Assembly: GCF_029962835.1 (NCBI RefSeq)
Contig: NC_080582.1
Coordinates: 71,730,177 to 71,794,176, forward strand
Direction of reading: 5' to 3'
Length of the DNA stretch: 64,000 nt
Source: Magnolia sinica
Lineage: Eukaryota; Streptophyta; Magnoliopsida; Magnoliales; Magnoliaceae
Positions 1 to 12,400 of the stretch are shown one piece after another. The position numbers and the translations under genes were made by a program. The notes under the pieces are model-generated. The model did not search any database and had not been told where the DNA came from. It was given only the letters and a program-made list of their open reading frames with translations. Position 1 is the first letter of the stretch, and each line of letters starts with the position of its first letter.

Positions 1-456
1 TTGATATCATGGTTTTCTTTAATGCAAACAAAATTCCATGGGAGCGCTTAGAATTCCGGCGTCAATTTTAACAAGATATTTCTCTGTCCCAGTGGTAGGC
101 TGTAGGTATAAAATTTCTGCAAATGACCAAGTAATACAACATAACTTCAAGATAAGCCACAAAAACATGATAATCACAAAAGAACATGATGATCACAATC
201 AACTGTCTTTTCCAATATGATACAATGCATGAATGGAACTGTTGTGAGCTGCACCATAATGTAAATGCTTGAGCCTCAAACTGAATTCACTTGCACATGG
301 TATGGTGAAATTATCCATCAAAAGAAGAAGAAAAAATGTAGCATGCTACAGATAGGGAAAATGGTTGTGGTGATTCACAACAGAAATAAGACTGAGGTGC
401 TAAATACTACATGTACTTGAAAGAAAACAACCAAGATAAGCAACAGCTACTCATAC

Positions 457-3400
457 TGAACCTCTATCTTCTGAAGCATATCCTTTAACTTTTCACGCCT
501 TCTCCTCCTAGCGTTATCATCTCCATCTCCCATTTCTTCAGCAGCTATCTTGTCACTCTCAGCAACAAGTTCACCATTGCAATTTTCACAATGGAAATAT
601 TCATCATTTGGGCTTATCAGTTGCAGTGCATCCAAAGCTGAATACCTGAACATATGAATATCACGCATTATTCGCATATGAACTAGCTGCTTCTACCATC
701 CATCCATAAATATATAAACATCACCAGATGTAATTATACCTTCTCGCACAATCAGGGCATATATATTCCTGAATTGTGTTCCTGTTGTCCAATTCATCTT
801 TTAGTTTTTTCTTCATCCTGTGCATTCTGTACCTCACAACATCATATATCTGTAACCAATTCCTCATTAGGGCTTTCACAGATATAGAGTGGTATTAAAA
901 GAGAAGCAACAATGTCATATGTGCTCAGATGGTGAAAAGGAGATCAGAGCATATCATTGCAATATAAATGATTTGACATCCATAATAAATGAAATATGGG
1001 CTGCAAGCAACCACTGAAAACACAGCTGCAACAATTACCAATCCATTTCATGAAGCATTATATGGGGAATTGAACAATGATCCTATGCAAGAAACTTCTA
1101 GACTCACCTCAAATATCTAGAACTAATTAATTCAAAGGCAAAGATATCTAAGTTCAGATTTGTGAATAAATCATGCATGATGCCATCCTACATGAATCGG
1201 TAGGATGTAATCTTGAAAAAGTCACATGCTTTCATGACGCCGCATGATAAGAGTTTAAGATAAAAGTCCTGTGACCACCATAAAAAGTAGTCATGCACAT
1301 TCAGACAAATACTCAAAACGAAATCCAACAAGCTTTTAAAAAAAAAAAGAAGAAGAAGAAGAAGAAGAAGAAGATGACCAGATCTGCTGGTTAGTATGAA
1401 AACGGATTTATTGATAATCAGCACCTTGTAAAAATCCCAAACAATGCAAGCATGTGGTTGGACTTGAACGTACACTGCACGTACTAGAAACTTATGAAAG
1501 ATGGTCCAGCCGTATCAAGCAAAGCAAGAGACAAGCATACAGGAAAAATCCATACAGACACATGTACAGTAGCAGTAAGCGAGTAAGACTTCTAGTCAAG
1601 CTTCTTGGATTCAAACATCAACAAAAGAGAACCACATATATATCAAGACAAACCTGAGCATAATCTAAGCAGCAGTAAGAGTGTGTATGCATTTTCAGCT
1701 TTTCTTCACCATCTTTCCCAGTTTGTTGACTATCAGCAGTGGCAGCTACTGCAGCACTAAATATCTTTGCGCCTTTAGCTGTCTGTAACAAAATGAACAA
1801 TCAAATAAACAAAGTGAAGAATAATAACAAAATTAGGGGGAAAAAAGAAGAAAACATAATGATTACAGCACCCAAATAACAATCTATAGAAGTAAAGCAA
1901 GATTACAGCAAGTTTGGTATCCCCATGGAAAGGATATCCCATTTTCTTTTCTTTTTTTTCAATATTTTGAAATGAACTGGAAGTTTTTAATAGCAGCATA
2001 CCCCATTATTCACCTCTGAAATGGATAATTACTACTCAATATGTCCCTATATGCTTGTCATTTTGCAGGACTTTCCCCTAAAAATGATGAGGACAGAATA
2101 TTTGAATCAGATTAAAAAGAAAAGAAAATCACATATCATGTTATTTGGTTGGTCAAATGGTTTGCACCCACCACGTTGAAGGGACTTATTGGAGGAGTTG
2201 GTTAATATGATGTCTTCTCTGTCTTATTCAGGGCCGTTGTTCCCCTAGTCTTGAGAGGGATTCTTGGGAATAGAAATGGGAGAGATCCGGAAGGATTTCT
2301 GTACGGTCCTTTAACAAGGCAATTCGTTCTCCCCAGCTGAGATAATCTGGGGTGCCGATAGAGTTCATTTGGTCATGTGGGGGCCGCCAAGGGTTATTGT
2401 GTTTGCTTTGTTGGTAGGAAGGAGCAAAGTCCTCACAGTGCAGAAAAGACGTGTTTATTCCTAATGTGTGTGTCATGTGCTTTGGGAGGCAGAGTCTAGT
2501 GATCACTTGTTTATGCACTTTTATCTTCTTCTTTTTTTTCAACAGAAACTTCATTAATAAAGAAGAGAGGAGAAACAACGAAAGGAGAAAGAAACAAAGG
2601 AAACAGCAACAAAACAGAAAAGAGGGCTACACCGCTGAGGTAGCAGACAGCCCCTAATAGCCTAGAAAGCTAAAATCAAAAGACCTTAAATCCTTAACAT
2701 TAGAAGCCCATTCAATCACCAACTTTTTAGCCCTAGATCCGACCACCGAAACAGACAAGGAGACATCATTAAAACAGTGATCATTTCTTTCCTCCCAGAC
2801 GGCCCACCAGATAGCAATAATGGCCATGCGCCAAATGATAGACTTGACCTTCCCTATTTTAAACCCATTCCAAGAAGAGAGCAGGCGAGCAGCCAATTCA
2901 GGAAAACACCAAAACACTGAAAAAACCTGACAGAACTCAGCCCGAATCTTAGACATAAACGAGCAATGAATCAGCAGATGGTTGACCGATTCAGCTTCAC
3001 ACATACAGCAAGAACAAATGTTAACTATCTGCATGCCTTGCTTGATCAGATTATCAATCGTAAGAATTCTGTTGCGACATGCTAGCCAAGCGAAGTAGAT
3101 AAACTTAGGGGGGATCGGATACTTCCAAATGAACGGAGATGCATCTTGCACGTGATGAAGCACAGGGCGCGAGGCGGCGTAGAGAGACTTAATAGAGAAT
3201 AGACCCGATTTCTCTAACAGCCAAACAAGCTTATCAGGATGATTACTGTGGGGAGCGGATCTAAGGATGCACTCCATGAGGGCTTCAAACTCCGTAGCTT
3301 CGCTATCATCGAGATTTCTGGAGGTTCTGATGTCCCAGACAATTTGGGCAGACGTGGTGGAGTAGCAGTTGATGATGGGAATATCTTTCTTGGGGGACAG

Positions 3401-6400
3401 CCGGTAGATTTGCAGAAACTGTTATTCGAGTTATGCACTTTTATCTTTGCCAGAGCAGTTTGAGAATGCTACTTTGATATCTTCCTATTTTGTTGGGTGA
3501 TGCCAGACTGGATCGGATCCTTCCTCTTAGCTTGGCATGGGAGTGGAGTTGATCATAATGGGAGAAAGTGGTTGAAGATTTCTCTTCTTTCAGGCTTGTG
3601 GTCCATTTGAGCGGAACAGAATGAGAGATGTTTCCAAAGGCAGCTTTGGTTATGGATGAGGTGTTCAGGAGGGTGAAGCTGTATGTCATGGCTTGGGCCT
3701 CGACTCTCTAATCTTTTGCTAATTGTTCTCTAGGTTCCTTGGAATTTTGGCCTTAGCTTGTTGTAGTTTGGGACATAGAGTCCTCATCTATTCCTTCTTT
3801 TTTCTCCTTTTTAGTAAAGATCCATTACTCCTCAAGAAAGGAAAAAAAAAAAAATTTCTCTCATACAGTTTCTACCAAAAGACATTCCTGCACATGTGGC
3901 TTGTAATTGTTTCGATTGTCATAGGGTGTCTATTACAGGGATATACTTTCCCAAGAGATACCAGACTGGCCCTTAACAATGAAATCCACCAATAAATTGT
4001 TTTTTAAGGTAACAGATCCTGTTCAAGGTCGTGATCCACCAGTAAATCAATGGTAATGTTAGTAAAGAACTGGCACACTGTTGAATAAAAACATGCAACA
4101 AGCTTCATACAAAATACACTGCACTCAGTTGTGCTAAATATCACTCTTATCCCAAGAGAGACTAACTTTATGGTCGATGATTGGCCAAGGAGGCAGTGGG
4201 CCAAATATCTTTTCGCAATCTCTTTCTTTTAATGAAATTTCATTATGTTCCAAAAAAAAGGCAATAGTAGGACACATAATTCACAATGGAACCAACACTA
4301 ATATTTGCCACGTCTACTTTTATCCATTTTGATTCTCAAACAAGAATTGCCTTTTTTTAAAAAAAATCTCAAACGAGACTTTGCAATATATACCAAGTCC
4401 ATACATCTTTTTCTTAGTTGCTTTTTTACTATATATTTTGTTGCATTATTTTTTTTGAAGCATATTTTGTTGTAGCATTTAATTTCACTTGATAAGAAAT
4501 GTCAATTAAATAGTTGATTTTCTTCTAGTAGTACTACATATTTCTACAATAGCTTTAGTGAAGGGCCACTGGCCTTCCTATACGGTATTTAGACCCATGG
4601 CCTTCATATATGGTATTTAGACCCATGTGTCAGGTACTTGTTAACTTCTTTAACTCCAACGCCCGTGCAGCACATGTGCAACACTCCAACACTACTCGAG
4701 TCGGCCCTCCTACCACTTCCACCACTAGAACTTTGTGAGAATGCAAGAGATTACTAAGGGAATATAAGAGAGTGAAGAGAGATTACTAAGGGAACATGAG
4801 AGAGTGAAGGGGAACCCGTAACACACTAAAGGGAACAAGTCTTACAATGCTTGGGTAATTTACAAATGAGGGGATCTCCCCCTTCTATAGGCCTACAAGA
4901 AATCTAAAAGTTCTAATCTAAGGCCAAGATTGTACCAAGTGGCACTCATCCAACTGCTAGGAAGACCCTAGAAGGTTTTAGAGCATTCCACATAAATCTA
5001 GCTCAAGTCATTCCTAGAGATTTCTAGAACTTTCTACAAATTTCTATATAATTCTACTACCTTCTACCTTAAAGCTCTACTACCTTCTAGAATAATCTAC
5101 AACTTATGTGTGTCCTAGTGTAGAAGAAAGCCAAAAATCAGCTAAGCCATGGCAAAACCTATACACTTGTGACAATTCTCCCCCACCTAATGTGTTGATG
5201 CCCTCGTCGAGCCTTCTTCGATGAACCTCCATAAGTGATCTTTGAACTGCCAGAAAGTATCAACACGCTCCCAGCTTGCTTCACTCCTGGGTAGTCCCTT
5301 CTATTTTAGCAAGTACTTCGTATGTGTAGAGACTCCATTTCTACTTGTCTTATGGTAAGCTAGTATGCACTCCACTTCTCCGTTATGGCCAAGCATAATG
5401 CACAGTAAGAAACGGAGACACTATTCATTCGAGTGCAATAGATTGCATGAATTTGTGGACATTTGAGTGGCCCCTCAAATCGGCGACACTACTCATTCAA
5501 ATTTATTTTAAATTTTTTTCTGTAAAATGACTCGCGAGGAATGATGTCAAATGCTTAGGGATGTGCACTACTAGGATTAGCGTCATATATTGCATGAATT
5601 TCAGAGCAATTTGGGATCAATCAAGCCTGTTAGGTTAATAAAATTATCAGACAAGTTGAGACGGCATTCTTACCAAAGAGTGGATCATTACACCATCATA
5701 AACATGTTCAAAACCACAAAAGAATACACATTTGGAATCCTCTCAATATTTAGGATTTTTCTGATTTTATTTTTTTAAATCGATCATTACATGGGGGATA
5801 ATGGTTGTTACGCCCCCCATAATGATCATTACGTGTATTAGTAACAGTGAGGACCGTTACACTCACTACTACCATGGCAGCATACCTTGGTGCAAGATCT
5901 TTCACATCCTCATGATATAGCTTCAACATTCTAGCATGGAAGGCGGGATGGATCTTCGGCCAAGTGGGAAGCTAAAGTTGATAGGACACCTTGCCTACCT
6001 TCTTGGCGACGGGGAAAGGTCCCTTGTAGACCAATCCTTTGTGCAACTTCCTAAACACATTAAACTAGTAGGATAGTACCTTCACTGTCACTTAATCCCT
6101 TTCCATATGCTACACAAGTTGCTTCTTCGCATCTTCCCACTTCTTCATGCACTTAGTAGCTTTCTCCAAGCAGTGTTCGAAATATCGGTATCGCGCTATG
6201 TATCGCACCCTTGGGATACAGATACATATAGGTTATCACATGGGATATATCGTTTGCATCGCATAATTTATCGCACTTTTTGGGAAACATTGGGAAATTG
6301 GTTGAATTTTTCAATAAAATTTCAGAGATTGTGTAAAAAGACCTTAATACACACTTTTAAATCATAGCATCTCAAAAAAAAAAATGTGCACATAATAAAT

Positions 6401-9400
6401 TTCCTTTGTATAGGGTCCTAAGCTATGCGATGTTTAACTGAACTAATGCAACTAAATTTGGATATGCTTTATATGGGGATTTAGTCACTACTATTTCTTG
6501 TAGTGTGGCCTACGTAAGATTTGGATCTCCTTTATTTTTGGGATCATATTCTAAAATGATCTTTCAAAACTGTTGGACGATATGGATTTAAGACACATAC
6601 ATCACCCTGAGCCCCACAGTCAGGTCCCACCCACCTCTATGGATCCGAGTCTCACCTAATTCCTATAGTGCAAATTTCCAACGAAAGCCTTTTGCAAGAA
6701 GTTCATGTGGAAACTTAGGTGGGGCCTACCGTGATGTTTGTGAGAAATCCACCCTGCCCATCCGTTTTGTGAGCTCATTTTAGGACATAGTACCAAAAAT
6801 GAGCCGGATCAAATACTCAAGTGGGCCAAAAAAGTGAGGATTGAACGTACACATTTGAAATATTCGTGGGGCCACAGAAGTTTTAAATCAGGGTAAAATT
6901 TGTCTTCTCAACTCATCCTTGTAGGAATAACGTTATGAACGGTATGGATGGCATTTAAACATCATTGTCAACCCAGGGAGGTTTTAACAGTAGGAATTCA
7001 CCTATCCACCTTTTCCTTTAGCACGGCTCACTTGAGTCTTGGAACATGCTCACTTTTGGTCTCAAGTCCTAAAATGAGCTCACAAAACGGATGGACGGGG
7101 TAGATTTCTCACAAACATCATGGTGGGCCCAACCTAGGTTTCCAACGCCGGAACTTCCTGTCAAAGGCTTTCGCAGGAAAACCACTGAAGCGAATTGGCT
7201 GGTGTACGTGTGTTGGCATCACCAAGTTTTGTGGGTCCCATCATGAGGTATTCGTTATATCCAAACCGACCATCCATTTGGCGAGCTCGTAGTAACGTTT
7301 GAGCTAAAAAATAAGGAAGATCCAATTATCAGGTGGATCACACTGCAAAACGTGGTAGGGGATTGAACGTCTACCATTGCAACCATTTTGGGTCACAGAA
7401 GTTTTGGATCAATATGACATTTGTTTTTCCTCTTCAAGGTATTTGTGACCTTTATGAACAGATTGGATGGAAAATAAATGTTATGGTGGGCCCTACAAAT
7501 GTTTTAATGGTAAGAATCATTGTCCCACTGCTATTTGTGGTGTGGTCCACTTGAGAGTTGGATATGACTCATTTTTGGGCTAATGATCTAAAATGATCTC
7601 GCCAAATAGATGAACGGGGTGGATATAATAAATACATCATTGTGTGGCCCATGTAACTTTGATCTCCTTTTAACCATTCGTACCAGTCAGAGCTCAAGGG
7701 GGGTTTGTGTGGTACACCTGCCAGTCTTGTCACAGGCTTTGTTGGGTCCACCTTGCTATATATATTTTATCCAAGTTGTCCGTCTATTTTTTTTAATATC
7801 ATTTAAGCATATTATTCCAAAATTTAAGTAGATCCAAATCTCGGGTGGACCGCACCAAAAAAATTAAGTAGATCCATATCATTTAATGGTAAGTTTTCGT
7901 TAACATTGCTTGATGTGGTGTGGTCCACCTGAGATTTGAATGTAATTATTTTTTTGCATGACATCATAAAATTGGCTATAAAAATGAATGGATGGAGTGG
8001 ATCTACCACCTATCATCAAGATGGGCCCCACGGTAAGCGTAACACCCACTGATTTGTTACTCATGTAGCACCCAATCCACGCCCTTAATTAAGGGTTGTA
8101 TTTAGTAAATTGTGGGGTCCAACGTGATTTATATATTTTATCCGCTCCTTCCATCCATTTTAACATATAATTTTAGTGCTTGAGCCCAAAATTGAAGCAT
8201 ATCCAAAGCTCAAATGGGCCACACCACGGGAAACAATGTGAATTGAACGTATACCATTGAAAAATTCTCGAGGGCCACAGAAGTTTTGGATCAAGCTTAT
8301 ATTTATGTTTTCCCTTCATCCCTGTTTCTTTGATCTTATGAACAAGCTGGATGACAAAAAAACATCACTGTGGGGCCTCGCAAGGTTTCAACGGTTGATA
8401 TCATTATTTCCACTGTTTCATATGGTGTGGTCCACTGGAGCTTTGGATATGTATCAAATTTTGGGATCAACCCCTTAAATGAGCTGTAGAAACGATTGGA
8501 CGACATGGATAAACCACATACATTCAGGTGGGCCCCGCAAAGTTTTCTTAATACAATAAAAGCGTGCTGAGTTACTCAGTGCAACCCAATTTCGACGCAG
8601 GGAAAAATCCATGTGCAAGCAACCCAATTTTAACGCTAAGGAAAAACCCCAATTTTCGAAAGGAAGAGGTTTCCGGACTTTCCAGAACCCTAAAATTTCG
8701 AAACCTTCTCCTCAATCCGACTCGATTTCTCGCCGGAATTTCCGTTGCAAGAAATCCCCAAATCGTCTCCTCAATCAAAATTTCTAGCCGAAATCTTCGT
8801 TGTTGCTGTATCGATTCGAAGAAAAAGAAAAGGGGAAATCGAAATTACCGGATGGAATGGCCTACCTCCAATCACGCAATCTTCGTTACAGGTACTGAAA
8901 TCTCCTCTCCAGTTTTTCTCCTTTTTTTTAAATTCTTTTTTCGATTTTCTAGTAAATACACAACCCCCATCTCGAAGATTATCGTGCGATATCTACGATA
9001 TATCGTGCCATATCTACGATATATCGCACAATATCTACATTTCTGCTATTTTTTTAACTTCTGAGGGGTTTCATGTGGGTTTCGTCTCGCTGGCAAGCGA
9101 TAACGATAACATCGGCTGATATTGTCGATATCGCGAACATTGACTCCAAGTACGTCTTGGCAATGTCGGACCTCTCTTGCCAATCCTTAGCAAATGGATT
9201 TGTCGTCGGACTCTTCCCTATGTAACTTGTTGTCATAGTGTGTTGTTGCCTCATTGCCAGCGCAAAGGAGCTATGCCTTAACTGCTGACTCCACTGCAAG
9301 TTAAAGCAAGACCATACCACGTCCAAAAGTTAGACCCGATCCTTCTGGTTGGCAATGATGAAGTGCCATAGATATTCCTTTAGCAATGCATTTACTCTCC

Positions 9401-12400
9401 ATCTGGCCATTTGTCTGAGGGTGGAAGCTCATAGAGAACTGTAGTTGCGTCCCTAACAACTTGAACACCTTCATCCAAAACCGGCCCACGAACCTGGGAT
9501 CTATATCGCCCGGAATGTTCTCAGGGATACCCCAATACTTCACTATATTCTTGACAAACAACCATTCGGCCTCCTCTGTCATGTAGTCCACGGGCATCAC
9601 AATGAACATCGCATACTTGGAGAATCAATCCACCATAATGGATCTAAGATCTCCCACCTTAGGCAACCCGAGATGCAATCCATAGATATGCTCACCCAAG
9701 GTCGCTCTAGCACTAGTAATGGCTCCAACAAGCCATCCTACTTCCAGTGCCCCACCTTATCTCGCTAAAATACAACCAACTCCACACATAGCTCTCTACA
9801 ACATCCCTCATATTTGGCCAATAGTACCTTGCTTCAAAGAGGGCTAAAGTCCAATGTTAGCTCGAGTGACTCGCCCATCACGTGTCATGGCACTCTTTAA
9901 AAAACTCTCATTGTCATTCACCCCATTTAGGCACATAGAGTCGATCTCCTTTAGTGACCAAGAGATCATCCTGCGTCTAAAATCTCTTAGTCCTCCCCTC
10001 AACCATTTCCATCAAGGTCCTCACTATGGGGACATGCTCCAACCCCTCTCTAATGCAGCTGGGCATGCTTCCTTTTAGTTGACTCATTGTCGCTACCTCT
10101 TTTAGCTTGAGTGAGGCCAACTTTGCCTTCTTACTTAGGTGTCCATTTGATAAATTGAAAAATAAGCTCTGAAAATTAATTCAAGTGCTAAAAACTTGTA
10201 ATTTTAATATAATGTTAGGGATATTTTAGTTAAAAGTGAAAAGAAATTTTAATGCACCACCAATTTCACCATTCAGCCTTCAACATGAAGTGAACAAAGG
10301 GGAGTTGGAAAAAGACCCATATTTTCAGTGAAAATTATTTTAAGCACTTTTAGAAGTTAAATTTGCCAAATTATCTAAATAAGTGAAAATCAATGAAAAT
10401 ATCAAATTTCAGTGATAAGTGTTGAACATAAACTTTATCAAATGGCCCCTAAGTGAAGGGAGGGGAGCTGGAAAAAAGACCCATATTTGAAGTGAAAATT
10501 ATTTTAAGCACTTAATAAGTTGAATTTTCTGAATGATCTAAGTCAACGAAAATCACTAAAAATATTGAAATTCAGTGATAAGTGCCAAAAATGAGTTTTA
10601 TCAACCGCCCCCTTAGCGCATCGACCACTTGGTTGGTCCTCTTAGGCTAGTACACCAACACCCATGTCGAACTCTGCCAGGAAGTCCGACCATTGCGCTA
10701 GCTTCAAGCTCGACTTCTTTTGAGACTAGAAGTAACTCATGGCTACATTATTGTGTCCTCAACACGATCCTTGACCTTATAACAGAATGATTCCAAGTTC
10801 TCAAGCAATACGCCATAGCCATAATCTCCTTCTCTTGCACGGTATAGCGCCACCCTGTGTCGTTCCCTACTCTAATAAGCTATGGGGTGTCCCGCCTACA
10901 TGAGCACTCCCTTAATAGCGAACTCGGATGCATCAATTTCAAATGGCTTAGTGTGATAGGATCATCGAGCGACATCAAGGCTAGTTCCTCCATGACAACT
11001 TGCTTTAAGTCGTCGAATGTCGCTGGACATTCATTGCCACACTTATCCTTCTTCAATAGGTCCATGAGTTGAGAGCTCTCCCAGGACAACCCCTAATGGA
11101 CCGCCGATAGTAGTTGACAAGGCCAAGAAGTGATTGTAACTCATCAACCTTGGTGGGAGTCTCCCGTCTCAAACAAAAAACAAAAACAAACAAAAAATTT
11201 TAAAAAAAAAACCCTTAGTGGGAGTCTCCCACTCCTGTATCATCAAACCTTCTCCCATCCATCCATATCCTCCCATCCCCAATCCAATGTCCAAGTACAC
11301 CTTAGCTTGTACAAAAGGAGCACTTCTCCTTCTTCACTTAAAAAGTCCCTCAACACTCGGAAGATTGTACTTAGATGCTCCACATGATCTGCCAAGGTGT
11401 TGCTATAGACAACAATGCCATCCAACCACGATGTGCCGTAAAGGCCGTTTACAGGGTCGTAAAGGCCATTACAGGGCCATAAAGGATGTCACATAAAGGT
11501 AACGGTGGCAACCGTTACACGTTACAAGGTTGTAAAGGTCGTAACGACCATTATAGAAAAAATGACATGTGAAGGCCATTACAACCCTTGTAACAGCCCA
11601 TTACGCCTCCCGTAAAGGCCCCGTAATGGACCATTATGGGGCCAATACATGTTTTTTTGGGTTTTGTTCAATAACAAAGAGAAAGAGGGAGAGAGAGAGA
11701 GAGATTGTGACAGCCGTTACCACCTCCGTAATGAGCATTACACCCAGTATCGTAAAGGTAACAGTGGTGGTTGTTACAACCACCGTTACCATTACAAAAT
11801 ACCATGCATCAAACTACACCAAGATGAAACAATCCAAGTAAGGGTAAAAGATTTTGTTCATAAGGGTACAAAACGTCGTTGGAGCACTAGTCAAGCCAAA
11901 GAGCATTACTAGGAATTCAAACGCTCCATAGCTCGTGACACAAGTCGTCTTCAATTCATCACCTTCGGCAATCCACAACTAGCAATACTCGGATCTCAAG
12001 TCCCAACTTGGATAAGTAGTGCATTCCTCCCGACTAGTCAAACAAGTCTGCTATGAGAGGGATAGGGTACTTGTTCTTGATTGTCGCCTTGTTCAACACC
12101 TGGTAGTCGATGCATAGACATAGGCTCCCATCTTGCTTCTTCTAGAACAACATCGAGGTTCCATATGGTGCATTGGATGGTTGGATGAAGCCTGCATCCA
12201 ACAATTCCTTGAGTTGCTTCCTCAACTCTTCTAACTCGAGTGGTGTCATCCTGCAGGGGCCATTGCAAGTGGCTTCACTCCTGGCTTTGACTCACTCAAT
12301 ATCCACCTCCCTCCATGGAAGTAGTTTCTTTGACAGCTTGCTTGGCATAAGATTCTTTAACTTGCAAGGACCTTCTTGATCTCCTCGAGGAGCCCTTCAC

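Larger units (their letters stand above)
6173..9143. mobile_element. Non-autonomous Mutator-like element (2.97 kb) inserted in the chromovirus integrase
   Basis: Flanked by near-identical 9-base repeats CTCCAAGCA (6164-6172) and CTCCAAGTA (9144-9152), which are the duplicated integrase codons for (C/Y)LE. Ends are inverted: GTGTTCGAAATATCGG on the left, and ATGTTCGCGATATCGA as the complement near 9140. Subterminal DNA is rich in TATCG/CGATA. There is no transposase gene. The interior holds three or four GGGCCC-type repeats (6674-8545) and, at about 8575-8900, a GC-richer genic-looking stretch that may be captured. Assignment to Mutator rests on the 9-base duplication and TIRs; the right boundary may be off by 3 bases. 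Confidence 0.75.

Noticed and set aside
1-105. Minus-strand stretch after a CCTACAG acceptor-like site, open as PTTGTEKYLVKIDAGILSAP, considered as TFIIE alpha exon 7
   Set aside because: It does not resemble the expected TFIIE alpha continuation, the phase does not fit exon 6, and a stop follows soon.
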